A stretch of 64,000 nt of DNA from Hafnia alvei (GCF_900095695.1 NZ_FMIQ01000055.1:1-64000); one strand, 5' to 3'. Shown: positions 31,309 to 41,603, numbered from the stretch's first letter. Numbers and translations: made by a program. The notes: generated from the sequence alone by a model not told the origin.

Positions 31309-31575
31309 TTATAACTCTACTTAAAGTGATTCGATTTGTGTATTTTTTAGAGGCTGCTAATCTGCCTCTAAGAATTGAGTAATATAATTGTCATATTTCA
31401 AGTTGTATTTTTGTTGCCTGTATTTTTACAGTCGAATCACTTATTTGAATTAATATTATAGGGATGTGGTCGCTTTTCGCTTCAATGTGAATTGAATTAT
31501 TTGGCGCATAAACGCTAACGGTACCGCCATGAAATATGGAAGAAATAATATTTTTATTTTAAATAGGATACTATT
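31309..31575. other. intergenic region with hairpin and decayed ERIC-like sequence
   Basis: Holds an 8-bp stem TTAGAGGC / GCCTCTAA (31347-31371) without U-run. Around 31391-31455 there is a stretch similar to the short ERIC element at 48414 (TCATATTTCAAG, TTTTTGTTG, then TTTGAATTA). No gene. Confidence 0.5.
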
Positions 31576-31948
31576 ATGTCGAAGATTATTACTCCCTATG
31601 TTGATGTTACCGTGAATGCTGTGTGGGATGACAGCCTCTGAGTTTTACGCTAGAACGGCCATTGCCCCCATGATTGGCCTAAATGGTGATACCAATGCGA
31701 TTTTCTCATTAGCCGATGCTAAAACCCTATCCAACTTTGTAAAGTAAATGGTATGAGCTTTATTGGCATGTGGTCATTCAATCGTGATGACCCTTCCTGT
31801 TATGATTATGTTGATCTATTCACTAGCGGTAACCCTAATCAAAAGCCTCTGGTGACTACACCAGAGTTTTTTCTTCAGCGTTAAAATAACGGATAATGAA
31901 AATAAGGTTATCCAACCAGCGCTATTAAAAACAGCCATCAAAATATGA
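31576..31948 (+). pseudogene. GH18 chitinase remnant with several frameshifts
   Basis: Four consecutive pieces in changing frames read as one chitinase: SKIITPYVDVTVNAVWDD (from 31576), then TASEFYARTAIAPMIGL..SLADAKTLSNFVK (31631-31744), then VNGMSFIGMWSFNRDDPS (from 31744), then KITDNENKVIQPALLKTA up to the stop at 31946. Between pieces two and three a single missing A explains the shift. GH18 chitinases of the Serratia ChiC type carry such segments in the catalytic barrel, as I recall them. Most of the N-terminal and central parts, including a DxxDxDxE motif, are absent. It is certainly non-functional. Confidence 0.8.
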
Positions 31949-32126
31949 ATAAATAGCGATGGGATTTACTTTTTAGCCTTATTACATGCTGCGCATTTAC
32001 AATCGTGCGTACCGTTGTAAGGCTATTTTTATTCGGACAATGATGAAGCCATCTAACATTTTACCTAGAGCGCCTCAACTTAAAATATCTCATCTTCCAA
32101 AAAATTCTTATCTATCTTGATTGAAC

Positions 32127-32181
32127 CAACTGAGCCAGTTTCAACTACGCTACAGAGCATGCGGAGTTGGTTAAGATTCAT
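32127..32181 (-). pseudogene. 5' fragment of a second PtrR-like LysR gene
   Basis: From the ATG at 32181 it reads MNLNQLRMLCSVVETGSV, matching the first 18 residues of the PtrR-like protein (MDLTQLRMFCSVAETGSV), and then similarity ends abruptly. The fragment belongs to the right copy of the 96-bp repeat. It faces away from the MFS gene, so an original LysR-MFS divergent pair is likely. Confidence 0.8.
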
Positions 32182-32227
32182 AATTATTCTCTTATCGTGA
32201 ATAACTTAATTATAATTATTCACTTTT
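32132..32227. repeat. 96-bp direct repeat, right copy
   Basis: Partner of 29238-29333 (83 of 96 identical). It marks the right edge of the accessory segment, 85 bp before the MFS gene. Confidence 0.9.
32197..32223. promoter_or_regulatory. second copy of the palindromic operator
   Basis: 27-bp palindrome with 8-bp perfect arms GTGAATAA / TTATTCAC, located about 90 bp before the MFS start. It could place the MFS gene under the PtrR-like regulator 3 kb away. Confidence 0.55.
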
Positions 32228-32311
32228 TGAGACTTGCTTGACAAGGCAATATAGCAACAAATTATTTAACAATTACCTATCATCAAGCGTGATAGGGATG
32301 GAAATCCTGCA

Positions 32312-33472
32312 ATGGCAGTGCGTATCGCATTAAGCGGTTTTTTAGCCTTGGTCGTGGCAATGGGAATCGGGCGGTTTGCTTTCACGCCCCAAGTTCCATT
32401 GATGATTGCGGAGCATCAGTTTTCACTGACAGGGGCGGGCCTAGTGGCTGCGCTTAACTATCTGGGCTATTTGGCCGGTGCTTTTGATGCCATGCGTGCG
32501 AGCAGACAGGTTGAACGGCGGCTACAGCTTGGGCTCTGGGGAGCGGTGTTTTTAACTCTGCTTTCAGCTTGCGTAAGCGGTTTTTGGTGGCATAGCTTAA
32601 TTCGTTTTATGGTTGGCTGGGCGAGCGGATGGGCAATGGTGTTGGTGGCCGCATGGACGAATGAACGTTTGGCTCATTTCGGAAAACCAAATCTTGCTGC
32701 CGCGGTGTTTGCCGGCCCCGGCGCCGGTATTTTTATCAGTGGAATGCTATCGGTCGGAATTAGCGCGCTCAATCTCGATGCGGCTCAGGCGTGGCTGGTT
32801 TATGGTGTGTTAGCGCTGGTGCTCATCGGTTTTATCGCCCGTTTCTTACCAAGAGCAGGGGAGCTGCATCGCCCTGACGTGCCTGCTCAGCCTTTAGTAT
32901 TAACGCCAGCACTTAAACGACTTGTGTGGAGCTACAGTCTGGCTGGATTCGGCTATATTTTACCGGCGACGTTTTTATCACAAATGGCTCATGCACGTTT
33001 TCCCGATAGCCTATTTGCCCAGTTTGTTTGGCCAGTATTTGGCTTTGCCGCCGTGGTGGGGATTGGTTTGGGGATTTTGACGCGTCGCTGGCTGCTGACT
33101 CAGCAACGCTTAGCGATCGTACTGTGGATCCAAGCATTAGGCATTTTGTTCACGGAAACGATCCCTGGAGTCAGTGGGTTGGTATTAGGAGCATTACTGA
33201 CCGGCGGCGGATTCTTATGCGTAGTTCAACTTTCGCTGCAATATGGCCGTGAGTTGGCTCCTTCGCACATTCGTTATATGGCAGGGTTGCTGACCACGGG
33301 TTACGCCGTTGGCCAATTAGTGGGCCCTATGCTTTCGGCTATTTCAACGGCGCTAACTCATCGTTTAGAGCCTGCGCTGTATATTGCTGCAATAGGTTTA
33401 CTCGTTGCGGGTGGCTTGGTTTTTCGCACCCAGCCCGTGCGCAGACCACAAACAGAGCGCACTGATGGATAA
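32312..33472 (+). CDS. MFS transporter, YbfB/YjiJ family
   Basis: 386 residues with about twelve hydrophobic segments. The start MAVRIALSGFLALVVAMGIGRFAFTPQVPLM carries the GxGRFxxTPxLP motif of the YbfB/YjiJ (MFS_1-like) family. The substrate is unknown for the family. Genes of this type are often found divergent from a LysR gene; only a LysR fragment remains beside it here, with its operator. Confidence 0.9.
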   Translation: MAVRIALSGFLALVVAMGIGRFAFTPQVPLMIAEHQFSLTGAGLVAALNYLGYLAGAFDAMRASRQVERRLQLGLWGAVFLTLLSACVSGFWWHSLIRFMVGWASGWAMVLVAAWTNERLAHFGKPNLAAAVFAGPGAGIFISGMLSVGISALNLDAAQAWLVYGVLALVLIGFIARFLPRAGELHRPDVPAQPLVLTPALKRLVWSYSLAGFGYILPATFLSQMAHARFPDSLFAQFVWPVFGFAAVVGIGLGILTRRWLLTQQRLAIVLWIQALGILFTETIPGVSGLVLGALLTGGGFLCVVQLSLQYGRELAPSHIRYMAGLLTTGYAVGQLVGPMLSAISTALTHRLEPALYIAAIGLLVAGGLVFRTQPVRRPQTERTDG

Positions 33473-33633
33473 CCGCACACTTTATATGCATTAAACAAAT
33501 GACGGTTTTTCATGTATAGCTGAAAGAGTATCACTGGATAAAGCGTTCGCACTCCACTAAAGTGATGACAAAATTCTGATGTGATCACCATCAAATTGTG
33601 CTCAGAATTAAGATTACCTGCAGGAGAGAATTG

Positions 33634-34296
33634 ATGTCATCGCTAAGTAAAGAAGCAGTTTTGGTTCATACGGCGCTAGAAGCTCGCGGCCTAGAAACTC
33701 CCCTGCGAGGGGAAGTGTTAGATCGTGAAACACGTAAACAGCGCATCAAAGAGCACATGACGGAAATCATGCAGTTGCTCAATCTTGATTTGTCTGACGA
33801 TAGCTTGGCGGAAACGCCACACCGTATTGCCAAAATGTACGTTGATGAGATTTTCTCTGGCTTAGACTACGCGAATTTTCCCAAGATAACCGTCATTGAA
33901 AATAAGATGAAGGTTGATGAGATGGTCACGGTGCGGGATATCACGTTAACCAGCACCTGTGAGCACCATTTTGTGACCATCGATGGCAAAGCGACGGTGG
34001 CCTATATTCCTAAAGAGTGCGTTATTGGCCTGTCGAAGATTAATCGCATCGTGCAATTCTTTGCGCAGCGCCCGCAGGTACAAGAGCGTTTGACGCAGCA
34101 AATTTTGGTGGCGTTACAAACTCTGTTGGGAACCAATAACGTTGCGGTATCTATTGATGCCACCCATTATTGTGTGAAAGCACGCGGTGTGCGTGATGCG
34201 ACCAGTGCGACGACCACAACTTCGCTCGGTGGGCTGTTTAAATCGAGCCAGAATACCCGTCAGGAGTTTTTGCGCGCGGTACGCCATCACGGCTAA
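33634..34296 (+). CDS. folE: GTP cyclohydrolase I
   Basis: 220 residues from the ATG at 33634 (AGGAG upstream), close to E. coli FolE (222). First step of tetrahydrofolate synthesis. Zinc and catalytic residues are in [13 protein letters not shown] (about 108-120) and [11 protein letters not shown] (about 180). Followed by its own terminator. folE next to yeiB, galS and mgl is the E. coli order. Confidence 0.98.
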   Translation: MSSLSKEAVLVHTALEARGLETPLRGEVLDRETRKQRIKEHMTEIMQLLNLDLSDDSLAETPHRIAKMYVDEIFSGLDYANFPKITVIENKMKVDEMVTVRDITLTSTCEHHFVTIDGKATVAYIPKECVIGLSKINRIVQFFAQRPQVQERLTQQILVALQTLLGTNNVAVSIDATHYCVKARGVRDATSATTTTSLGGLFKSSQNTRQEFLRAVRHHG

Positions 34297-34335
34297 TTGA
34301 GTGGGAATAATCGGGTGATTGACTCGAAGTGATAC

Positions 34336-34362
34336 AGCGCCGGCCATGTGCCGGCGTTTTTG
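34336..34362 (+). terminator. folE terminator
   Basis: CGCCGGC / GCCGGCG stem with loop CATGT followed by TTTTTGT. Confidence 0.9.
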
Positions 34363-34364
34363 TC

Positions 34365-34490
34365 TATACCCGTCATACTTCAAGCTGCTCACGCGTTGGC
34401 TGCACCCGCTCACCACAGTCACTTACTGGCGTAAGCTTCTGGGGATTTGCAGGTTTGCCGCCTTCAACCAACTTGAATTATTTTGGGTAT
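34365..34490. repeat. ERIC element, full length
   Basis: 126 bp with the enterobacterial repetitive intergenic consensus: ends TATACC.. and ..TTTTGGGTAT, and the central inverted core around CAGTCACTTACTGGCGTAAG. Inserted between folE and yeiB; its right end lies 31 bp before the yeiB start. Confidence 0.9.
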
Positions 34491-34521
34491 CGTTAAAGTA
34501 CTGTCTATAGGGATCGCCGTT

Positions 34522-35721
34522 ATGCTGCAGCGTTTGCAAAACTCTCAACCCGAAGCGGTAACAAAACCCACCATGCTGAAAACACGCATTGGTACGCTGG
34601 ATTTTGTACGCGGGCTGGCGATTCTTTGTATTCTTTTAATGAATATCACCGGCTTTGGTTTACCTAAAGCGGCCTATCTTAACCCTGCTTATAACGGCCT
34701 CCCCGATGGCGCAGATACGCTGACGTGGGGTCTGTTACATATCTTCGTGCAAGGCAAATTTTTAGCCATGTTTGCGCTGCTGTTTGGGGCAGGGCTTCAG
34801 CTATTGTTGCCCAAAGGCAAACACTGGCTGCGTGCGCGTTTATCTTGGCTGGTTTTATTCGGACTAATTCATGCCATTTTCTTTTGGGATGGCGACATTT
34901 TATTGGCCTATGGCCTGATTGGGTTAATCAGTTGGCGAATGATCCGCGATGCGACTTCAACCCTTCAGCTGCTGCGCACCGGCCTTGTGCTGTATGTTAT
35001 TGGATTAGGGCTGTTACTGTTGCTGGGGCTGATTGCAGGGCCTGAGCCGAGCGCATTTTGGCAGCCGGGATATGCCGCCATTCAGTACGAAGGGATTTGG
35101 AAAATACACGGTGGCTGGGAAGCATGGCGTAATCGCAGTGATTTGCTCAGCGCAAATCTGATGGCGCTGGCGGTGCAGTATGGTTGGCAGCTCGCGGGGC
35201 TGATGCTGGCCGGTGCGGCATTAATGCGCAGCGGCTGGCTAAGCGGCAGTTTCAGCCAGCGACATTATCGGCGAACCGCACTTTGGTCGCTGGTAGTGGG
35301 GTTAGGCATTCAGGTACCGACAACCTTAGCGCAGTGGCAAAATGGTTGGGAATATCACGTTAGCGGCTATCTGCTTCAGGTGCCTGCTGAACTGTCTGTC
35401 CCGCTAATGATGATCGGTTATGTTTCGCTGATTTATGCCTTCTGGCCACAAATCTCACGGCTAAAACTTGCCTTCGCGCTGCGGCAGGTTGGACGCATGG
35501 CGTTGACGAATTATTTGTTGCAAACGCTGCTGTGCACCACGCTGTTCTATCAATTTGCTATGTTTAATCACTGGTCAAGAGCGGCATTGCTTTGGGTTGT
35601 TCCGGCGGTATGGCTGGTCAATATTGTTTTCTCGGTGCTTTGGCTGCGTCACTTCAAGCAGGGGCCTGTTGAGTGGCTTTGGCGTAAATTAACGGCGCTT
35701 GGCGCTCAAACCAGAGATTAA
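34522..35721 (+). CDS. yeiB: DUF418 membrane protein YeiB
   Basis: 399 residues from the ATG at 34522 (AGGGA upstream). An alternative ATG at 34573 gives a start closer to E. coli YeiB (385); the frame open to 34483 runs into the ERIC. About ten TM segments; conserved DFVRGLAILCILLMNI near the start and FALLFGAGLQLLLPKG. Acyltransferase-related fold, function unknown. Confidence 0.93.
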   Translation: MLQRLQNSQPEAVTKPTMLKTRIGTLDFVRGLAILCILLMNITGFGLPKAAYLNPAYNGLPDGADTLTWGLLHIFVQGKFLAMFALLFGAGLQLLLPKGKHWLRARLSWLVLFGLIHAIFFWDGDILLAYGLIGLISWRMIRDATSTLQLLRTGLVLYVIGLGLLLLLGLIAGPEPSAFWQPGYAAIQYEGIWKIHGGWEAWRNRSDLLSANLMALAVQYGWQLAGLMLAGAALMRSGWLSGSFSQRHYRRTALWSLVVGLGIQVPTTLAQWQNGWEYHVSGYLLQVPAELSVPLMMIGYVSLIYAFWPQISRLKLAFALRQVGRMALTNYLLQTLLCTTLFYQFAMFNHWSRAALLWVVPAVWLVNIVFSVLWLRHFKQGPVEWLWRKLTALGAQTRD

Positions 35722-35801
35722 GCCAAAACGGTTCAAGTGAATTTTGACGCTAAAAATAGGGATAGAAAGCGTGAGTTAAGCTAAAGGTTAATGAAATGTA
35801 T

Positions 35802-35834
35802 GAAAACGTTTTCTTTCCTGTGACATATTTCACG
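35802..35834. promoter_or_regulatory. GalR/S-type operator and CRP site upstream of galS
   Basis: GAAAACGTTTTC (35802-35813) is a perfect 12-bp palindrome with the CG centre of LacI-family gal operators. TGTGACATATTTCACG (35819-35834) is a good CRP match. Together they predict autoregulation and catabolite control of galS. Confidence 0.65.
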
Positions 35835-35978
35835 CAGCAATGATGAAAAACTGGGTAGCATAGCGCGGTCATATCACGTACGTGCTTTCGACTCAGGGAT
35901 CTCTATGAATACCATTCGCTGTCCTGCACTATTCCGTGTTTATTTTTATGCTTTTCTTTGCCACCGTGAGCGTCGCGC

Positions 35979-36977
35979 ATGATCACTATTCGTGATGTTG
36001 CACGGCTGGCCGGCGTTTCCGTAGCTACCGTATCCCGTGTTTTGAACAATACGGCGATCACCACGCCTGAAACGAAAGCGGTGGTACAGAGCGCCGTAGC
36101 CGAGCTCGGCTACCGCCCGAACGCCAACGCGCAGGCGCTAGCCACGCAAAGCAGCGATATGTTGGGTGTGGTGGTGATGGATGTTTCCGACCCTTTCTTT
36201 GGCGCTTTAGTCAAAGGCGTTGATGAAGTTGCCCAGCGAGAACGCAAAAACTTGCTGATTGCTAACAGCTATCACGATGCAGACAAAGAGCGAAAAGCGA
36301 TAGAAATGTTGATTCGCCAGCGCTGCAATGCATTGATTGTGCATGCAAAAATGCTATCAGACGATGAGCTAGTGGCGTTTATGCATCAGGTGCCGGGTAT
36401 GGTGTTGATCAACCGTATCGTTGCGGGCTATGAACACCGCTGTGTGGGCCTGAATAACTTGGCGGGTGGGCAAATGGCGACGCAATTGTTGCTGGATAAA
36501 GGTCACCGGCGGATTGGATTTTTAGGCTCGAACCATCCGATTGAAGACCTAATGATGCGGCAGAAAGGATACGAAACCGCCATGCAACTCGCGGATATCG
36601 AAATTGGTAAAGCGTGGTACGCCTATGCTTCGCCCGATCTGCAAGGCGGGGAGGCCGCGATGGTAGAACTCCTTGGTCGCAATCAGCAGCTGAGTGCTGT
36701 TTTTGCCTATAACGATGCTATGGCCGCCGGCGCCTTAGCCGTGTTAAAAGAAAATGGTATTTCTATCCCTGAACAATTCTCTATCGTGGGTTTCGACGAT
36801 ATCCCTATTGCACGCTATACCAGCCCTAAACTGACCACGGTCCGTTATCCTATTGTTTCTATAGCTATTTTAGCCTCTGAACTAGCGCTTAAGTCCGTTC
36901 ATCAGACGCCTCTTTCTGCCAACGGTCATTGTTTTATGCCTACCTTGGTGCAGCGCTGGAGCGTGGGTTCTCGATAA
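35979..36977 (+). CDS. galS: LacI-family regulator GalS
   Basis: 332 residues. N-terminal [26 protein letters not shown] identical in pattern to E. coli GalS; hinge helix [12 protein letters not shown]; sugar-binding domain with [18 protein letters not shown] and the C-terminal [13 protein letters not shown]. coli GalS is 14 residues longer. It represses the downstream mgl operon and is released by galactose or fucose. Confidence 0.95.
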   Translation: MITIRDVARLAGVSVATVSRVLNNTAITTPETKAVVQSAVAELGYRPNANAQALATQSSDMLGVVVMDVSDPFFGALVKGVDEVAQRERKNLLIANSYHDADKERKAIEMLIRQRCNALIVHAKMLSDDELVAFMHQVPGMVLINRIVAGYEHRCVGLNNLAGGQMATQLLLDKGHRRIGFLGSNHPIEDLMMRQKGYETAMQLADIEIGKAWYAYASPDLQGGEAAMVELLGRNQQLSAVFAYNDAMAAGALAVLKENGISIPEQFSIVGFDDIPIARYTSPKLTTVRYPIVSIAILASELALKSVHQTPLSANGHCFMPTLVQRWSVGSR

Positions 36978-37312
36978 TTGTGGTGTAGCTCACTTTGTCA
37001 GCAGATTGGCCCATGTAACCGTTTTCAATCTGTGAGTTCATTCACAGATTATTAACATAATCGTGTCTATTCTTGTGGCGTTTTCGCTATCACAAATATC
37101 AGTCATACGTGTAAATCGCCCTGATACTCTAGGTTTTTCGGGCGTCAAACCTAGAGTGGCTGGGATATTCTAAATGTAAACGATATGTGTATTTTAAACG
37201 GTTCACGTTGGTATTTGCTTTCTTGCCGCAGCGATAGTGGAAACGATAAACAAGGGCGTCTGAAAAATCGGACATCCATGCTGAAATACCCTACATCCAA
37301 TCGGAGCTTCAC
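36978..37312. promoter_or_regulatory. galS-mglB intergenic control region
   Basis: 335 bp. A perfect CRP consensus TGTGA-GTTCAT-TCACA lies at 37031-37046, extended to AATC..GATT. Three operator-like AAACG boxes follow: TGTAAACGATATGTG (37175-37189), TTTAAACGGTTCAC (37192-37205, approximate) and GTGGAAACGATAAAC (37238-37252, approximate). These are likely GalS/GalR sites. I could not fix the mglB start site. Confidence 0.6.
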
Positions 37313-38311
37313 ATGAATAAGAAGACGTTTACCTTAGCAACTTTGGCGGCCAGCATGATGTTTGGCGTCGCGGCACAGGCGGCAACCACCAATATTGGGG
37401 TCACCATCTATAAGTACGACGACAACTTTATGTCCGTGGTACGTAAGGCATTAGAAAACGATGCTAAGGCAGATCCAAGCGTCAAATTGCTGATGAATGA
37501 CTCACAAAACGATCAGTCCAAACAAAACGATCAGGTTGATGTATTGATGGCGCGTGGCGTGAAAGGGCTGGCGATTAACCTCGTCGATCCTGCGGCTGCG
37601 CCAACGATTATTGATAAAGCGAAGGCAAACGATGTTCCGGTCGTATTCTTCAACAAAGAGCCCTCTCGTAAGGCGCTGGATAGCTATGACAAAGCGTATT
37701 ACGTGGGTACCGACTCCAAAGAGTCCGGCATTATTCAGGGCCAACTGATTGGTAAGCATTGGAAAGCCAATCCTAATTGGGACCTGAACAAAGACGGCGT
37801 GATTCAGTTCGTATTGCTGAAAGGCGAACCGGGCCACCCAGATGCCGAAGCTCGTACCACTTATGTAGTGAAAAGTCTCAACGATCAAGGTATTAAAACT
37901 CAGCAATTGCAGTTAGATACGGCAATGTGGGATACCGCGCAGGCCAAAGATAAGATGGATGCATGGTTGTCTGGCCCAAATGCGAACAAGATTGAAGTGG
38001 TTATCGCTAATAACGATGCCATGGCGATGGGCGCCGTTGAAGCACTGAAAGCACACAACAAAACCTCGATTCCCGTATTTGGTGTCGATGCGTTGCCAGA
38101 AGCGCTGGCATTAGTTAAATCAGGTGCAATGGCCGGTACCGTATTGAACGATGCCAATAACCAAGCTAAAGCAACCTTCGATTTGACCAAAAATCTAGCC
38201 GAAGGCAAGCCAGCGGGTGAAGGTACCAACTGGAAAATTGAAAATAAAATTGTTCGCGTTCCGTATGTCGGCGTCGATCAGGACAATCTGTCTCAGTTTA
38301 TTAAAAAATAA
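37313..38311 (+). CDS. mglB: galactose/glucose-binding periplasmic protein MglB
   Basis: 332 residues, as in E. coli. Signal peptide ending AAQA (about 23). Binding residues are in [12 protein letters not shown], the calcium-site loop in [10 protein letters not shown], and [13 protein letters not shown]. Delivers sugar to MglAC and is the chemoreceptor ligand protein for Trg. A long hairpin separates it from mglA. Confidence 0.98.
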   Translation: MNKKTFTLATLAASMMFGVAAQAATTNIGVTIYKYDDNFMSVVRKALENDAKADPSVKLLMNDSQNDQSKQNDQVDVLMARGVKGLAINLVDPAAAPTIIDKAKANDVPVVFFNKEPSRKALDSYDKAYYVGTDSKESGIIQGQLIGKHWKANPNWDLNKDGVIQFVLLKGEPGHPDAEARTTYVVKSLNDQGIKTQQLQLDTAMWDTAQAKDKMDAWLSGPNANKIEVVIANNDAMAMGAVEALKAHNKTSIPVFGVDALPEALALVKSGAMAGTVLNDANNQAKATFDLTKNLAEGKPAGEGTNWKIENKIVRVPYVGVDQDNLSQFIKK

Positions 38312-38350
38312 GCTTCACCTAAGCCTATATAACAATAACTTTTAAGTTTT

Positions 38351-38394
38351 AAGCCCGATATTGATTGATGGTTCAACCAGAGGTTATCGGGCTT
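38351..38394 (+). terminator. mglB-mglA intercistronic hairpin (attenuator)
   Basis: Ten-bp stem AAGCCCGATA / TATCGGGCTT with a 24-nt loop followed by ATTCTTT. It probably reduces read-through or protects mglB mRNA, so that the binding protein is made in excess. Confidence 0.7.
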
Positions 38395-38423
38395 ATTCTT
38401 TATGTCATTTTCAGGTGGATGTT

Positions 38424-40016
38424 ATGCCAGATAACTCTTTGATGGGTAACTCGTTGACAGATAGCTCTTTGGCAAAAGATCAGATTTCTAATCAAGAGAA
38501 CGCATCGATAAAACATGATGATGACGCGTTTTTATTAGAAATGGATAATATCAATAAGTCATTTCCTGGCGTCAAAGCGCTGGATAATGTCAATCTGCGT
38601 GTGCGACCACACTCTATCCATGCATTGATGGGGGAGAATGGTGCTGGGAAATCCACGCTATTAAAATGTTTGTTTGGTATTTATCAAAAAGATTCAGGAC
38701 GTATTCTTTTTCAGGGAAAAGAGATTAATTTCAAGAGCGCGAAAGAAGCATTGGAGCACGGCGTTTCGATGGTTCATCAAGAGCTAAACTTAGTTCTGCA
38801 GCGTAGCGTAATGGATAATATGTGGCTTGGTCGTTATCCGATGAAAGGGATTTTTGTCGATCAAGATAAAATGTATCAAGATACTAAAGCGATATTCGAT
38901 GAGCTCGATATTGATATCGATCCGCGTGAAAAAGTCGCTGGATTGTCGGTATCCCAAATGCAGATGATCGAAATTGCTAAGGCATTTTCATATAACGCCA
39001 AAATTGTCATCATGGATGAACCCACCTCATCTTTAACAGAAAAAGAAGTTAATCATCTTTTTACTATTATCCGTAAATTAAAAGATCGTGGATGCGGCAT
39101 TGTTTATATCTCCCATAAAATGGAAGAGATATTTAAGCTCTGCGATGAAATCACGATCCTGCGTGATGGGCAGTGGATTGCGACCCAAACGTTAGATGGC
39201 ATGAGTATGGACCAGATCATTTCAATGATGGTGGGACGTTCGCTAACCCAGCGTTTTCCCGATCGGGTTAATACGCCGGGTAAGGTCATCTTGGAAGTCC
39301 GTGAGCTGACGTCGCTGCGCCAGCCTTCAATCCGTGATGTTTCATTCGATTTGCATGAAGGCGAGATCTTAGGTATCGCGGGGCTGGTGGGTGCGAAGCG
39401 AACGGATATTGTGGAGACCTTATTCGGCATTCGTGAAAAGGTAAAAGGTACGATTCGCTTGCATGGTAAAGCGATTAACAACCATAGCGCGAATGAAGCG
39501 ATAAACCATGGCTTTGCCTTAGTCACTGAAGAGCGCCGCTCTACCGGTATTTATGCTTATCTCGATATTGGTTTTAACTCGCTGATTTCGAATATTCGTA
39601 AGTATAAAAATAAAGTGGGCTTGCTGGATAATCAGCGGATGAAAAGCGATACCCAGTGGGTTATTGATGCTATGCGGGTAAAAACACCAGGGCATCATAC
39701 ATCGATTGGCTCGCTGTCTGGCGGTAATCAGCAGAAGGTAATTATTGGTCGTTGGTTACTGACTCAGCCAGAGATACTGATGCTGGATGAACCCACTCGC
39801 GGTATTGATGTGGGGGCTAAATTCGAAATCTATCAATTGATGACCGAGCTGGCGAAAAAAGGCAAAGGCATCATTATTATTTCATCAGAAATGCCTGAAC
39901 TACTGGGTATTACCGATCGCATATTAGTCATGAGTAATGGCCAAGTTGCCGGTATTGTTGAAACCAAAAGAACATCACAGAATGAAATTCTGAGATTGGC
40001 TTCTTTGCATCTATAA
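38424..40016 (+). CDS. mglA: galactose/methyl-galactoside ABC transporter ATPase MglA
   Basis: 530 residues from the ATG at 38424 with AGGTGG upstream; the frame is open upstream to 38361 but that part is the hairpin. Two ABC domains: Walker [10 protein letters not shown], signature [14 protein letters not shown], Walker B IVIMDEP in the first; [17 protein letters not shown] and LMLDEP in the second. E. coli MglA has 506 residues; the extra length is an N-terminal tail with repeats ([16 protein letters not shown]). Confidence 0.97.
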   Translation: MPDNSLMGNSLTDSSLAKDQISNQENASIKHDDDAFLLEMDNINKSFPGVKALDNVNLRVRPHSIHALMGENGAGKSTLLKCLFGIYQKDSGRILFQGKEINFKSAKEALEHGVSMVHQELNLVLQRSVMDNMWLGRYPMKGIFVDQDKMYQDTKAIFDELDIDIDPREKVAGLSVSQMQMIEIAKAFSYNAKIVIMDEPTSSLTEKEVNHLFTIIRKLKDRGCGIVYISHKMEEIFKLCDEITILRDGQWIATQTLDGMSMDQIISMMVGRSLTQRFPDRVNTPGKVILEVRELTSLRQPSIRDVSFDLHEGEILGIAGLVGAKRTDIVETLFGIREKVKGTIRLHGKAINNHSANEAINHGFALVTEERRSTGIYAYLDIGFNSLISNIRKYKNKVGLLDNQRMKSDTQWVIDAMRVKTPGHHTSIGSLSGGNQQKVIIGRWLLTQPEILMLDEPTRGIDVGAKFEIYQLMTELAKKGKGIIIISSEMPELLGITDRILVMSNGQVAGIVETKRTSQNEILRLASLHL

Positions 40017-40061
40017 ATTCTGCATCGGTAATGTTGCACCTGATATTTTAAGGGTCCGAAT

Positions 40062-41072
40062 ATGAGCGTATTAAATAAAAAAAGCCTGTTTACCTATTTT
40101 AAAGAGGGCGGGATTTATGTTGTTTTATTAGTGCTGTTAGCGATTATTATTTTTCAGGATCCAACATTTCTAAGCCTAATGAACCTGAGTAATATTCTGA
40201 CTCAGTCATCGGTGCGTATTATTATTGCGCTCGGTGTGGCGGGGCTGATTGTTACACAGGGTACGGATTTATCTGCCGGCCGTCAGGTGGGGTTGGCTGC
40301 CGTGGTTGCTGCAACGCTTTTACAGTCTATGGATAACGTCAATAAGGTGTTTCCAAACTTAGACACCGTACCTATTCCATTAGTCATTCTCGTGGTGTGC
40401 GCGGTGGGGGCTGTGATTGGTTTAGTGAACGGTTTAATTATCGCCTATCTCAACGTAACGCCGTTTATTACCACCCTTGGTACCATGATTATTGTCTACG
40501 GTATTAACTCGCTGTATTACGACTACGTAGGGGCTTCACCTGTAGCGGGCTTTGCACCGAATTTCTCGAATTTTGCACAGGGCTTTTTGCGTTTCGGGGA
40601 TTTTAAACTCTCTTATATTACGTTTTATGCACTGATCGCGGTCGCTTTCGTCTGGGTGCTGTGGAACAAAACGCGGTTCGGTAAAAATATCTTTGCTATT
40701 GGTGGTAACCCTGAAGCGGCGAAAGTTTCTGGGGTAAACGTACCGTTAAATTTGATCATGGTGTATGCACTGTCTGGCGTGTTCTACGCATTTGGTGGGA
40801 TGCTTGAAGCGGGGCGTATCGGTAGCGCAACGAATAACCTTGGCTTTATGTATGAATTGGATGCTATCGCAGCCTGCGTCGTCGGCGGCGTGTCATTTAG
40901 CGGTGGTGTAGGAACCGTTATCGGTGTGGTGACTGGGGTCATTATTTTTACGGTGATCAACTATGGCCTGACCTACATTGGCGTTAATCCCTATTGGCAG
41001 TATATTATCAAGGGTGCAATTATCATCTTTGCCGTAGCTCTTGACTCGCTGAAGTATGCGAAGAAAAAATAA
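40062..41072 (+). CDS. mglC: galactose/methyl-galactoside permease MglC
   Basis: 336 residues, as in E. coli. Inner-membrane permease with eight to ten hydrophobic segments; QGTDLSAGRQVGLAAVVAATLLQ and GGNPEAAKVSGVNV are family hallmarks. Last gene of the mglBAC operon, followed by a terminator. Confidence 0.97.
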   Translation: MSVLNKKSLFTYFKEGGIYVVLLVLLAIIIFQDPTFLSLMNLSNILTQSSVRIIIALGVAGLIVTQGTDLSAGRQVGLAAVVAATLLQSMDNVNKVFPNLDTVPIPLVILVVCAVGAVIGLVNGLIIAYLNVTPFITTLGTMIIVYGINSLYYDYVGASPVAGFAPNFSNFAQGFLRFGDFKLSYITFYALIAVAFVWVLWNKTRFGKNIFAIGGNPEAAKVSGVNVPLNLIMVYALSGVFYAFGGMLEAGRIGSATNNLGFMYELDAIAACVVGGVSFSGGVGTVIGVVTGVIIFTVINYGLTYIGVNPYWQYIIKGAIIIFAVALDSLKYAKKK

Positions 41073-41084
41073 TTATTAAAAATA

Positions 41085-41114
41085 AAAAAGCCGGACTTAG
41101 GTTCGGCTTTTTTT
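41085..41114 (+). terminator. mgl operon terminator
   Basis: AAAAGCCGGAC / GTTCGGCTTTTT with loop TTAG and T-run. Confidence 0.9.
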
Positions 41115-41603
41115 ATGGCATAAGATATTTCTCGGTGTAATCCTCTGTATAATAAATTTATGATGATAAAAATTCATGTATTTCAAATTAAACTTTTAAT
41201 AAAAACAAATCAGAGTTATTAACATGCGTACACTTCAAAAGTGAATTTTCTATTTGTTAAATATAATCACATTATTAACCTAATAATAAAAAAAGAATGT
41301 GCTTGGTTAATTTTTATCTAGGAACATTCTTGATTGCAATAATAATTCTACATTTCTTAGTCCTCAATATGTAATAATCTCCCATCAGGTTTAATACTTG
41401 AGGTATTGAGCTAGTAACATAAAGAAATTATGTCTCTTGCTAACTACATATCAAGGAAGTGAGCAGTACTAAACGGATTTTTCTACGAGAATAGACATTT
41501 CTTAAATTATAAATCCATAACTTACGAAATGGGCAAACATGAGGTTTCATTGTTTGTTTTCTATCTCTGATATTTTTTCTTTCCAAAGAAGCATATCGAT
41601 ACA
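41115..41603. other. AT-rich intergenic region
   Basis: 489 bp without a supported gene. One inverted repeat AAGAATGT (41293-41300) / ACATTCTT (41324-41331). Presumably contains the promoter of the EAL gene; nothing else recognised. Confidence 0.5.

Noticed and set aside
32127-32311. IS or transposon ends at the accessory-segment boundary
   Set aside because: The repeats are host gene sequence, not terminal inverted repeats, and there is no transposase.
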